Made by a program: the position numbers and the translations under genes
Part shown: piece by piece, positions 26,061 to 34,363 of the stretch
Layout of the letters: each line of letters opens with the position of its first letter
Position numbering within the stretch: the stretch's first letter is position 1
From: Candidatus Trichofilum aggregatum
Lineage (GTDB): Bacteria; Chloroflexota; Anaerolineae; Promineifilales; Promineifilaceae
DNA: 64,000 bases
NCBI GenBank assembly: GCA_016716885.1
Contig: JADJUV010000038.1
Coordinates: 1-64,000 of the forward strand
Direction of reading: 5' to 3'
Notes under the pieces: model-generated
What the model was told of the DNA's origin: nothing
Database searches by the model: none
The model's input: the letters and a program-made list of their open reading frames with translations, nothing else

Positions 26061-27278
26061 TTATTGGGTTAGTCGGCGATAAAACGGTAGAGCAAACTCG
26101 GTCCGGTCAGCGTTCAGGGTGATGGATTTACGTTCCGTTTCGCCGCTGTGTTCACGGGGCCAGGTCACGTCTATATCGTAGGTCAGACCGCTGGTCAGGC
26201 GCACGGGCAGTTCACACAGGAATTTGCCGTTGCGGTCAGTCGTGCCCGCCACATAACTGCGAATAGCCGGGCAGGTCACGCGTATTTGTAGGCCATACAG
26301 CCCCGGTCCATCCGGGTACTCTTGCACCATTACGCGCAGTTTTGTCGTTTTCATCGGCTCATTGCGGAACATCTGCCGAAAAGCTACGGTCAGGCTGGGT
26401 TTGGGTTCTACGGCTGAGTTGGGCATGATGACGGCCGAAGCGGGTAGGGGGCTAGGCGGCCGCGAACTTTCTACCTGCTCCCGGCTAATCGTAATCGGTG
26501 GCATTCGGGTGGGCGGGTTAGGTGTTGGTTCCACTTCTTCCCGCGAGATGACGATGGGTGCGCCACGATTTACGGTGGGTGGTGCAGATATCGTAGGCGG
26601 TGTGGGCGGTTCTGCCGGGTTGACCTGCAAGGTTTCGCGGGCCACTTCGGGGTAACGCACCGGGATGGGTGGGCGGTAATAGGGTGGCAACGGGGCGATG
26701 GTTTCTTGGGCCGGGGGCATGGTTTCGAGCGTCGGTGAGAAAGCACCCCCAGGGTGATATTCCAGCTTTTTGGCTAGTTTATCCCGTTCGGTAGCTCCCC
26801 GTTGCACCTGTTGGCGAATGAAGGCCATGACCCGGCTGAGAATTTGCCCGGCGGGGCTATCCGGCAGGGGGGGAGAGGATGGGTCTAGCTGGTCAAGGAA
26901 GTAACCCCGTTTCCAGGCGAACGCGGCCGCGGACAACAACAACCATTCGATAGGGGTGGGGTTTGCGGCCGCGGTACTCGCCACCACTAACGCTTCCACC
27001 TCTTTCTCCCCCGCCAGTTCCGCTCCAGTGAGCAGGTCGTACAACGCCAGACGCAGGGATAGGGGTGTCTCCATTAACCGTTGAAAGCTATGCCAGGTTG
27101 GTTCATCCAGCACATTGGCTGTCTGAAGCACCGCACGGGCACGGGATTCAGTAAATCGGACTTCGCTATCTGAGGGGTTTAGATCAGACAAGAGCCAGGT
27201 CGCTAAACGGCTGGCAAAGGTGGTCAGTTGGGGGAGATTTTCCAGGGATTGAATGAGCTTAATTGCTTGTGGTTGCAT
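26061..27278 (-). CDS. Proline-rich cytoplasmic protein with C-terminal Ig-like domain, unknown
   Basis: Start ATG 27278, behind ggag. About 405 residues: a helical N-terminal 150 residues (SLENLPQLTTFASRLATWLL, WLLLSAAAFAWKRGYF), a Pro/Thr/Glu-rich linker with two repeats of ITISREQVE/IVISREEVE type, and a C-terminal 90-residue beta domain (GLYGLQIRVTCPAIRSYVAGTTDRNGKFLCELPVRL) like carboxypeptidase-regulatory or SpaA-type folds. No signal peptide. I do not recognise the family. It lies between the dynamin-like GTPase and the CAP gene in the same direction. Confidence 0.65.
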   Translation of the reverse strand: MQPQAIKLIQSLENLPQLTTFASRLATWLLSDLNPSDSEVRFTESRARAVLQTANVLDEPTWHSFQRLMETPLSLRLALYDLLTGAELAGEKEVEALVVASTAAANPTPIEWLLLSAAAFAWKRGYFLDQLDPSSPPLPDSPAGQILSRVMAFIRQQVQRGATERDKLAKKLEYHPGGAFSPTLETMPPAQETIAPLPPYYRPPIPVRYPEVARETLQVNPAEPPTPPTISAPPTVNRGAPIVISREEVEPTPNPPTRMPPITISREQVESSRPPSPLPASAVIMPNSAVEPKPSLTVAFRQMFRNEPMKTTKLRVMVQEYPDGPGLYGLQIRVTCPAIRSYVAGTTDRNGKFLCELPVRLTSGLTYDIDVTWPREHSGETERKSITLNADRTEFALPFYRRLTQ

Positions 27279-27442
27279 GGGCAACTCCGGGATGAGATAC
27301 ATGATGCGTAATGCTTGAGTGCTTGAGGGCAGGATGCGTGTTGGGCCAAATGAAGCCCGTGCACCAACATCTGTGTTCCCACAATGACCCCATTACGCAA
27401 CCTTGTTTACAAAGTCGCAAATTGACATTGAGCAGAGCAACG

Positions 27443-27475
27443 AAAAAGGCGACTCAGGATTAGAGTCGCCTTTTT
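27443..27475 (-). terminator. Terminator of the dynamin-like gene
   Basis: ggcgactc (27448-27455), loop aggatta, gagtcgcc (27463-27470), flanked by five A and five T. It works in both directions and lies about 45 bases after the GTPase stop. Confidence 0.88.
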
Positions 27476-27479
27476 GTTA

Positions 27480-27518
27480 AGTTCCTATGAGTTCCCAGAG
27501 TTCCTATGAGTTCCTACC
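27480..27518. repeat. GAGTTCCTATGAGTTCC repeat
   Basis: Four GTTCC units directly after the dynamin-like gene stop. The same word family occurs at 12083-12171 and 16381-16446. Confidence 0.7.
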
Positions 27519-30188
27519 TCACACTGGCAAACCCAACTCCAGTTTGTGTAAACCATCCCACACCCGCATCAACTCTTCCAGGTCAGAGATGGATTCCAGG
27601 TCTACTTCCATCGCTTTGCGGAGTTCGGGGCGGTGCATGTTGCGGTCATGTTGCCGGAGCATCGGTTTGACGATGTGGTTGTTAAAGTCGCGCTCGGCTT
27701 TGGTGGCTTCAAGCCAGAAGAGGCGGCGCAGACGGGGTAGTAAATCATCATCGCTGAACAGGTCGTTGAGGATTTCGCTGAATACTTTGTTGGTCTTGGC
27801 GGCGATGCTGTCCAGTTTTTCGGCGTAGCTGGCTTCCACATCTTCGTAAACCGGTGTGGTGGGCGCGGCCGCGTTGCTCTCACCAGGAAAGTTAATGGTG
27901 AAATCATTGGCGGACTGGCTGGGGGCCGCTTGATCAAGAATATTGATAACCAGATCGTCTTCGGCGACAGGCGCGGGGGCCGCGGCCGCGTTCCTGGCCC
28001 GTTCTTGACCCGCACTATCCACAATCGCCTGAGCCTGGGAAACAACCTCATGTTTCACCCGCTCGACCCCGTGCAAAGCCATATCCAACAGGCGTTCGTT
28101 GTCCGCCAACGGTAATTCCCGTTCACCAGCATCCAGCCGATAATGAATGGAGCGTTCCGGTTTCATCAGCTCGTACATGGTAGCTTGCTGGCACACCTGA
28201 CGGAAGCTCTCGCTCACCCGGTTGATGATGGTTTGGTACGCTTCCTGCAAGTGCATCGGCTCAGACGCGGGCAGACTGTAGGCATATTCCTGTTGGTAAG
28301 TAGCCCGTTGCAGACGGCCTAATACTTCATGCGCTTCCAGCGTGCGTTGTAACTCATCACTGATGACATTGCCGATTTCAGGCATGAACCGGGAAACGGC
28401 GTCCTGCATGACTAATTCCACCTGGTAAAGAATGCGTTTGATGGGAATTTCAATGCCGCTTGTGCCCCAAACCAGATTGTCGAAGGTCACGTCGCGGTCG
28501 TCCCAATGTTCTGTGCCGTAACTATCGAGCAAGTTTTCTACCTCGCGCTGGATGCTGTTGCGTACCAGATCATGTACCCCGGTCAAGGTGGGGCGGAGCA
28601 TGTCGCGGAAGCGGTTGTCGCTGTTGGTGCGCTGGCTCATGTCCAGCAAAGCACCGTGGAAGGCGCGAGGCAGTTCTTTGCGTTGCCGTACCAGGACATT
28701 CTCAAAGCGACGCTCTTGCAGGCTGTCCCAACTGGTGGTGAAGGGCGGTTGCACACCCCGGCTCGACAACTGTTTTTCGTAGTAGAAGCGCAACGATTGC
28801 AGGGCATTGCGGATGCGGGTGGCGGCTTCACGTAACTGGCTCCGTACCCGTTCGGTTTTGATGAACTCGGTGAGCCGTTCGCGCAGGAGCGGGATTTCGC
28901 TGAGTTCCAAGAGCGCGGCCGCGGTGTCTGGGTGCAATGGGTCTTTAGCATCTACTGGGCCTAACTGGTCAGCAAACACCTTGGCGATACGTTCGGTTTC
29001 GCTGGAAAACTCCTTGGGGGAATGTTCCGGGTCTTGTACGTACAAAGCAGGTGGCGCCATGACCAGGAAGTAAGGACGATTGTGGCCCCGGTCTTTGTAG
29101 CGATCCCAGTAGTTAGGTGCAATATAACGCGTGACTTCTTTAACTTCCAGTTCGCTTTCGGGCAGACCGGCATTTAGACGGTCGAAGGCCTGGCGCACGT
29201 TGCCACCATTGATGACCAGGAAAATTTTCGCGGCCGCTTCATCCAGATCACGTCCCGTCAGCCCAAAGAGCCGGTTTTCCTTTACCCAGTTTACCGCCTG
29301 GAGCGATTTCATCTCATCCACGCGCTGACGCCCGGCATCTGTTACCAGAACGATCATCGCGTCTTCCCGCTTCATTTCTTCCAGGGTGATGGCTTCATGC
29401 AGTTTCATGCCCGCGCCCAAACCAGGCACGTCCACAATGCGCAGATAACCATTCATCAACAGGTTACTCTGATCATTGCGGGGGTGAATGCGGAACGTAG
29501 CCGACCGAACCAGCCGAATTTGTCGTTTTTTGTTGTGCCCTTTGTACCCATCTTCGCGTAGGTGAATCAGGGCATCCCCTTCCAAAGGTAGGGACAGTGG
29601 GGCAGGGGGGCCAGATTTGTACAAATCTTTGTGGTGGCCGTAGGTCTCAACACAGTCAATCAGGATTTCCAGATATTCATCCCGCTCGGTTTTGGCCGAA
29701 TCGGCATTGCCCGCCATGATCTGTTTGATGCTTTCCTTAGCCTGTTCCCGTTCGCCATCATTGGTGATATCAAAACCATCTACCTCAGCCAATTGGCAGA
29801 GACGGCGCACCCGTTGGGCAAACTCTTCTTTATTCCAATAGGTCAAAACCAGGGATTCCGCTTCATCGGCGTTGGCTTGCTCGATGTAAACGATGGTTCC
29901 AGTGACAGCCGTAACCGCACCGGTGGGGAGCAGGTTGCGCCCTAAGAGCGCATTAATGAGGGTGCTTTTGCCCACGCCCGTTCCCCCGAAAAAAACCAGG
30001 GTGTAGGTACGTTGGGCCAGAATTTTTTGGGCTTCGTCAATCCCTTGTTTGGCCTGGGGCACGGCCCGAATCAGGTAATCCCGGCTGGCGTCAATGCCTT
30101 TTTGCAGTTCTACCCACTGCTCCATTTGCGCCGGGCTGATGTGGGGGAGAGTGGCTAAAGAATCACGTAATTCCTGATATTTGTCCAT
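27519..30188 (-). CDS. Large dynamin-family GTPase
   Basis: About 889 residues from ATG 30188. The GTPase domain has the P-loop FFGGTGVGKSTLINALLG (residues 67-83), a switch Thr region (TAVTGTIVYIEQ), the DVPGLGAGMKLHEAIT G3 motif and VTDAGRQRVDE. A long helical stalk with coiled-coil character follows (TRIRNALQSLRFYYEKQL, EIGNVISDELQRTLEAHEVLGRL) and an acidic linker, then a final helical region. This layout fits bacterial dynamin-like proteins, which remodel membranes or act in stress or phage defence. No obvious membrane helix is present. Its own terminator follows; the neighbours downstream are of unknown function. Confidence 0.85.
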   Translation of the reverse strand: MDKYQELRDSLATLPHISPAQMEQWVELQKGIDASRDYLIRAVPQAKQGIDEAQKILAQRTYTLVFFGGTGVGKSTLINALLGRNLLPTGAVTAVTGTIVYIEQANADEAESLVLTYWNKEEFAQRVRRLCQLAEVDGFDITNDGEREQAKESIKQIMAGNADSAKTERDEYLEILIDCVETYGHHKDLYKSGPPAPLSLPLEGDALIHLREDGYKGHNKKRQIRLVRSATFRIHPRNDQSNLLMNGYLRIVDVPGLGAGMKLHEAITLEEMKREDAMIVLVTDAGRQRVDEMKSLQAVNWVKENRLFGLTGRDLDEAAAKIFLVINGGNVRQAFDRLNAGLPESELEVKEVTRYIAPNYWDRYKDRGHNRPYFLVMAPPALYVQDPEHSPKEFSSETERIAKVFADQLGPVDAKDPLHPDTAAALLELSEIPLLRERLTEFIKTERVRSQLREAATRIRNALQSLRFYYEKQLSSRGVQPPFTTSWDSLQERRFENVLVRQRKELPRAFHGALLDMSQRTNSDNRFRDMLRPTLTGVHDLVRNSIQREVENLLDSYGTEHWDDRDVTFDNLVWGTSGIEIPIKRILYQVELVMQDAVSRFMPEIGNVISDELQRTLEAHEVLGRLQRATYQQEYAYSLPASEPMHLQEAYQTIINRVSESFRQVCQQATMYELMKPERSIHYRLDAGERELPLADNERLLDMALHGVERVKHEVVSQAQAIVDSAGQERARNAAAAPAPVAEDDLVINILDQAAPSQSANDFTINFPGESNAAAPTTPVYEDVEASYAEKLDSIAAKTNKVFSEILNDLFSDDDLLPRLRRLFWLEATKAERDFNNHIVKPMLRQHDRNMHRPELRKAMEVDLESISDLEELMRVWDGLHKLELGLPV

Positions 30189-30399
30189 TGTTTTCCTTCC
30201 TATGGTTTGATCCACAGTAAAAAGTAGAGGGTTTAGAGCGAGAGCGAGAGCCAGCGCCTTTTCTAGCTCTAGCTCTATCCTCTCGCTTATTTGCGTCAGG
30301 TGATGTGCTCCTGTCCGGCAAAATACATGCACATTACGAGGTGCTCCGGCAAAGGTTGCACAAGACCCCCTATCAAGTTTGGGAACTGTTTTGCATTCC

Positions 30400-30427
30400 T
30401 TGCCTCAGATCGGCCACATGTTATACT
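30400..30427 (+). promoter_or_regulatory. Promoter of the glycine-betaine-type binding protein
   Basis: TTGCCT (30400-30405) and TATACT (30422-30427), 16 bases apart, about 55 bases upstream of ATG 30484. The gap 30189-30399 also holds a GAGCGAGAG/CTCTAGCTC palindromic word (30228-30288) and no gene. Confidence 0.6.
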
Positions 30428-30483
30428 GAAACCCGTTGGGATATTTGCCCATCTGTTTTCAGTTAATTCAAGGAGAAGAACCC

Positions 30484-31506
30484 ATGCAAAAGTCAAAATT
30501 AGCTTTGTTGTTGGCGTTGATGCTTACGTTGCTCTTGGTCGCTTGTGGCGGTCAAGAGAATACGACTGATACGGCTAATAACAATGATGGTGGTGCTAAC
30601 AGTAACACTACCGAGAGCAATGAAGAAACAGGTGAAGAGAGTGGTGACAAGCCAACCATTACCCTTATTCAGAATACCTGGCCTGCTTCTGAATTAAACG
30701 TCAATGTGGCTAAGATAATTCTGGAGCAGGAGTTAGGCTATACGGTCGAACTTGTTACTCTGGATGAAGGTGTACAGTGGACGACCTTAGCTTCTGGGGA
30801 TGCGGATGCCAGCCTGGAAATATGGCCTTCTGGTCATGGGGCTAACATTGCCCAGTATATCACGGATCAGAAAGTGGTAGAAGATGGGGGAGCGTTGGGG
30901 CCGGTTGGTGAGATTGGCTGGTTTATCCCTACCTATATGCTTGAAGCGAATCCGGAATTGGCGACCTGGGAAGGTTTTCAGAGTGCCGAAATAGGAACTT
31001 TGTTCGCCACCGCGGAGACCGGTGAATTGGGGGCCTTCCTGGCTGGTTCACCGGGTTGGACGCAGTATGATGAACAAATTATTGCCAATTTGGGGTTGCC
31101 ATTCCAGGTGATTACCACCGGGTCGGAAGAGGCGTTGTTGGCGGCGGTCGCGGCCGCGTACGAGCGCCAAGACCCTGTTCTCTTCTACTTCTACAGTCCC
31201 CACGCCGTTTTCAGTAAATTTGACCTGACCCAGGTTGAATTGCCAGCCTACAGCGATGATTGTTATGCCCAAATCGACGCGGGTGGCGTGGATTGTGCTT
31301 ATCCCGACGATGTGCTCATGAAAATTTTCTCCACCGATTTGCAAGGCAAGTCACCGGAAGTTCACACTTTCCTGCAAAACTTCAACTACACCAATGCCGA
31401 TCAAATTGAAATGTTGGGGATGGTTGAAGGTGGCAGTACCATTGCTGAAGCGGCACAGGCCTGGGTAGATGCTCACGGTGATGTGTGGGCCACTTGGCTC
31501 CCGTAG
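30484..31506 (+). CDS. Substrate-binding lipoprotein, glycine betaine/choline ABC transporter type
   Basis: Start ATG 30484, behind aaggagaa. Lipoprotein signal MQKSKLALLLALMLTLLLVACGG with lipobox VAC, then an Asn/Glu-rich linker. The domain is of the OpuAC/ProX type: TLIQNTWPASELNVNVAKIILEQELGYTVELV, SLEIWPSGH, GEIGWFIPTYMLE, the two-lobe hinge, and MIEGG-like ending MVEGGSTIAEAAQAWVDAHGDVWATWLP. About 340 residues. No permease or ATPase gene is next to it, so it must work with components encoded elsewhere, or in osmoprotection by itself. Confidence 0.87.
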   Translation: MQKSKLALLLALMLTLLLVACGGQENTTDTANNNDGGANSNTTESNEETGEESGDKPTITLIQNTWPASELNVNVAKIILEQELGYTVELVTLDEGVQWTTLASGDADASLEIWPSGHGANIAQYITDQKVVEDGGALGPVGEIGWFIPTYMLEANPELATWEGFQSAEIGTLFATAETGELGAFLAGSPGWTQYDEQIIANLGLPFQVITTGSEEALLAAVAAAYERQDPVLFYFYSPHAVFSKFDLTQVELPAYSDDCYAQIDAGGVDCAYPDDVLMKIFSTDLQGKSPEVHTFLQNFNYTNADQIEMLGMVEGGSTIAEAAQAWVDAHGDVWATWLP

Positions 31507-31523
31507 AATAATAGACCTCTTGG

Positions 31524-31575
31524 GTTTGTAGTGACCGCTTTAGCGGGCTAGCCGACTAAAGTCGTCACTACAAAC
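31524..31575 (+). repeat. GTTTGTAGTGAC hairpin repeat
   Basis: gtttgtagtgac (31524-31535) pairs perfectly with gtcactacaaac (31564-31575); the inner bases pair partly. Single copies of the word appear near 34308 and 60268. It may serve as a terminator of the binding-protein gene. Confidence 0.7.
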
Positions 31576-31609
31576 TTCAAGACAATGATTTGGGTAGGGG
31601 CTGTCTTGT

Positions 31610-31638
31610 TTGTTTATTTGCAGTCATTCGTTTATAAT
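31610..31638 (+). promoter_or_regulatory. Promoter of tRNA-Gly
   Basis: TTGTTT (31610-31615) and a perfect TATAAT (31633-31638), 17 bases apart, 13 bases before the mature tRNA. Confidence 0.8.
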
Positions 31639-31651
31639 TTTGCCTACCTAG

Positions 31652-31722
31652 GCGGGCATGGTGAAAAGGTATCATGAAACTTTCCCAAAGTTTAGGTACG
31701 GGTTCGATTCCCGTTGCCCGCT
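31652..31722 (+). tRNA. tRNA-Gly (anticodon CCC)
   Basis: Seventy-one bases form a full cloverleaf. The acceptor is GCGGGCA/TGCCCGC and the D arm GTGA/TCAT. The anticodon arm is AAACT-TTCCCAA-AGTTT with anticodon CCC, read by GGG codons. The T arm is ACGGG-TTCGATT-CCCGT. The 3' CCA is not encoded. A strong promoter lies upstream and a terminator downstream, so it is a single-gene transcript. Confidence 0.93.
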
Positions 31723-31766
31723 CTGCCACAACCCACTTTTGACCAGATATTTATCACGTTTAACAA

Positions 31767-31793
31767 AGACCTCACATTGGGGTCTTTTTTTTT
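31767..31793 (+). terminator. Terminator of tRNA-Gly
   Basis: agacctc (31767-31773) and ggggtct (31779-31785), with one G-U pair and loop acatt, followed by nine T. Confidence 0.85.
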
Positions 31794-31825
31794 CTTCACT
31801 ATTTTCACTTTCCCAGGAGCATCCT

Positions 31826-33031
31826 ATGGAACAACATATTCAAGAAATCAATGACCGGGTCGCGGCCGCGGAGTCTGACATCCTCACCTTCTTCCGTGAA
31901 ATCGTGGCTATTCCCAGCATGGACAACGATATTGAAAAAGTAGGCCAGCGCATCGGTCAGGAAATGGTCAAACTCGGCTTTGACAAAGTGTATGTAGACC
32001 GCTTCGGCTCTATCGTTGGCAAAATTGGCACGGGTGACAAAATCCTGCTCTATGACAGCCATATAGACACCGTCGGCATTGGCGACCCCGGCCAATGGCC
32101 CTGGGACCCCTTCACTGGCAAAGTAGAAGATGGCCTGCTCTATGCCCGTGGCGCGTTAGACGAAAAAGGTAGTACGCCGGGTATGGTCTACGGCCTGAAA
32201 ATCGCCCATGATCTGGGACTGTTGGATGGGTATACCGCTTATTATCTCGGTAACATTGAAGAGTGGTGCGATGGTATTGGTTGCCAGGCCTTTGTGGAGT
32301 GGGAAGGAATCAAACCTGATTTTGTGGTCATAGGTGAACCTACCAAAATGCAGGTGTATCGCGGTCACAAAGGACGGGTAGAGTTGGAAGTCGTTGTCAA
32401 AGGTAAAAGCGCTCACGCCGCCAGCAACCACATGGGCGACAATGCCATTTACAAGATGTTGCCGCTCATTGCTGGTATCGAAGCCATGAATGATCAACTG
32501 CCCAGCCACCCGTTCTTGGGTCAAGGGCGCATCACCGTTACCCGTATTAGCAGTATCAGCCCCAGCGACAATGCTGTGCCCGACGAATGTCGCATATTCA
32601 TTGACCGTCGTGTCACCTTTGGCGAAACCAAAGAAGGGGTTATTGAGTCCATCAAGGCCCTCATCCCGGCCGACAAAGTTGCCGACTTTACCGTACACGA
32701 GTTGGTTTATGACACACCCAGTCATACGGGTGCCGTTTTCGTGTATGAAAAATATTTCCCCGCCTGGGCGCTAGATGAAGTTGACCCGTTTGTGCTGGCC
32801 GGACAAGATGCTATTGAAGAGCTGTGGGGGCACCGACGGCCAGCAGGCAAATGGGATTTTTCCACGAACGGCAATTATTGGCGCGGTAAAGCAGACATTC
32901 CCAGCATCGGCTTTGGCCCTGGGGATGAGGTGTATGCTCATAGCGTCAACGAACACGTTCCCTTGGCAGATGTGGTCGAGGCAACTAAATTCTATGCCCT
33001 CTTGCCCGCTACCCTGCGCGAACGCCTCTAA
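31826..33031 (+). CDS. M20-family hydrolase, YgeY-like
   Basis: About 401 residues from ATG 31826, behind aggag. A two-metal peptidase/deacylase: metal ligands in YDSHIDTVG (His79, Asp81), the bridging Asp in GALDEKGS, the catalytic Glu pair in GNIEEWCDG, and later GEPTKMQVYRGHKGR and the dimerisation domain KGKSAHAA. The phrases HIDTVGIGDPGQWPWDPFTGK and PSHPFLGQGRITV match the YgeY group, linked in E. coli to ygeW and ygeX. The next gene is a YgeW-like carbamoyltransferase, so the two probably act in one ureido/amino-acid degradation route. The exact substrate is unknown. Confidence 0.85.
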   Translation: MEQHIQEINDRVAAAESDILTFFREIVAIPSMDNDIEKVGQRIGQEMVKLGFDKVYVDRFGSIVGKIGTGDKILLYDSHIDTVGIGDPGQWPWDPFTGKVEDGLLYARGALDEKGSTPGMVYGLKIAHDLGLLDGYTAYYLGNIEEWCDGIGCQAFVEWEGIKPDFVVIGEPTKMQVYRGHKGRVELEVVVKGKSAHAASNHMGDNAIYKMLPLIAGIEAMNDQLPSHPFLGQGRITVTRISSISPSDNAVPDECRIFIDRRVTFGETKEGVIESIKALIPADKVADFTVHELVYDTPSHTGAVFVYEKYFPAWALDEVDPFVLAGQDAIEELWGHRRPAGKWDFSTNGNYWRGKADIPSIGFGPGDEVYAHSVNEHVPLADVVEATKFYALLPATLRERL

Positions 33032-33075
33032 CCTGAAACGTAAAACTTGAAACTTGAAACTGATAGGAGACCCTC

Positions 33076-34050
33076 ATGCAAACCCATTTACGCGGCCGCG
33101 ACCTGATCACCACTCAGGAATGGACCAAAGAAGAAATTGATACCCTGTTAGATGTTGCTTTTGACCTGAAACGCAAACGGGCGTTGGGCCAGCCCCACGC
33201 TTATCTGCGCGATAAGGTGTTAGCGATGCTGTTTTTCTTTTCTAGCACCCGCACCCGCGCCAGCTTTGAAGCGGGGATGGCCCAATTAGGTGGACATGCC
33301 CAATTCATTGAAAGCACGACCACCCAAATCAGCCACGGCGACACGGCCAAAGAAATTGGTGAAATTCTGGGGCGGTACAATGATGGCCTGGCCATTCGCC
33401 AATGTGATTGGGCGGAAGGCAATAAGTATATTCGTGAGGTCGCGGCCGCGTCCCGTGTGCCCGTCCTCAATATGCAATGTGATGTGTACCACCCGTTCCA
33501 GATTTTGGCCGACATGATGACCATCATCGAGAAAAAGGGGAATCCGCGTGGCCTAACCATCAATGTGAGCTACGCCTACGCCAGCAGCTACCAGAAACCG
33601 ATTAGCGTACCCCAAAGTCTGATCCTACTGATGACCCGTTTTGGCATGAACGTGCGCCTGGTTCACCCGCCGGAATTTAACCTGATGCCTGATATTGTGG
33701 AGCAGGCCAAAGAAAATGCCCGCCGGGCCCGGGGTTCGTTTGAGATAATGGATAATTTTGACGCCGGGTTTAAGGATGCCGATGTGGTTTATGCCAAGAG
33801 CTGGGGTTGCCTGATGACCACCTCGGATAATCAGGAATCGGCCCGCATTAGCAAGAAGTACACCGACTGGATCACTGATGAGCGGCGGATGGCGATGGCC
33901 AAAGAGGATGCTATTTATATGCACTGCTTACCGGCTGATCGCAATATTGAAGTGACGGATGGTGTCATTGATGGGCCAAACAGTGTGGTCTATGATGAAG
34001 CCGAAAACCGTCTGCATGTGCAAAAAGCGGCTATGGCCTTGACGATGTAG
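33076..34050 (+). CDS. Knotted carbamoyltransferase, YgeW/ornithine carbamoyltransferase-like
   Basis: About 324 residues, behind the site gataggagacc. The carbamoyl-phosphate motif is SSTRTR (residues 56-61), followed by QISHGDTAKEIGEIL, and HCLPADR near the C-terminus. QCDVYHPFQILADMMTI is the usual HPxQ region. The HCLPADRNIEVTDGVIDG ending and the neighbouring YgeY-like gene point to the YgeW branch rather than anabolic ArgF. It lies 44 bases after the hydrolase, in the same direction; the gap holds a CTTGAAACTTGAAACTG word. Confidence 0.85.
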   Translation: MQTHLRGRDLITTQEWTKEEIDTLLDVAFDLKRKRALGQPHAYLRDKVLAMLFFFSSTRTRASFEAGMAQLGGHAQFIESTTTQISHGDTAKEIGEILGRYNDGLAIRQCDWAEGNKYIREVAAASRVPVLNMQCDVYHPFQILADMMTIIEKKGNPRGLTINVSYAYASSYQKPISVPQSLILLMTRFGMNVRLVHPPEFNLMPDIVEQAKENARRARGSFEIMDNFDAGFKDADVVYAKSWGCLMTTSDNQESARISKKYTDWITDERRMAMAKEDAIYMHCLPADRNIEVTDGVIDGPNSVVYDEAENRLHVQKAAMALTM

Positions 34051-34137
34051 ATGATGGTTTGTCGTGGCTAATGCAGTTTTACGAAAGGTGGACGTTTGTT
34101 TTTTGACACGTGCCTGTATCAGTTTGTCGCCGGAAAC

Positions 34138-34232
34138 CCCATCCCCCTAACCCCGCCCCCAAGGGCGGGGGGGGCGGTTTTCGGGGCGAGCCCCGGAAAA
34201 ACGCAGTTTGGGGAAGGGGTTAGGGGGATGGG
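34138..34232. repeat. Long palindromic GC-rich element (CCCATCCCCCTAACCCC type)
   Basis: cccatccccctaacccc (34138-34154) is perfectly complementary to ggggttagggggatggg (34216-34232). Inside are further hairpins (ccgcccccaagggcggg, ggggcgagcccc). The core word recurs in the element at 54318-54481. The gap 34051-34363 holds no gene. Confidence 0.8.
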
Positions 34233-34328
34233 TCTTCCGACTAAGCTGTTTAAGGACTTGTGTGAAGCTGTACGAGTGGCGGCAGCGTGGGGAATCGGCT
34301 AAAGCCGTGACTACAAACAAGGAAGAAG

Positions 34329-34359
34329 AGCCAGGTTCTGGAAGGGGCCTGGCTTTTTT
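34329..34359 (+). terminator. Terminator between converging genes
   Basis: agccagg (34329-34335) and cctggct (34348-34354) with a 12-base loop, then TTTTTT. It ends the YgeW-like transcript and lies just beyond the stop of the converging regulator gene. Confidence 0.7.
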
Positions 34360-34363
34360 GTAT

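Noticed and set aside
31658..31825. N-terminal extension of the YgeY-like hydrolase
   Set aside because: The open frame runs through the tRNA-Gly gene and its terminator; the ribosome site and homology start at ATG 31826.
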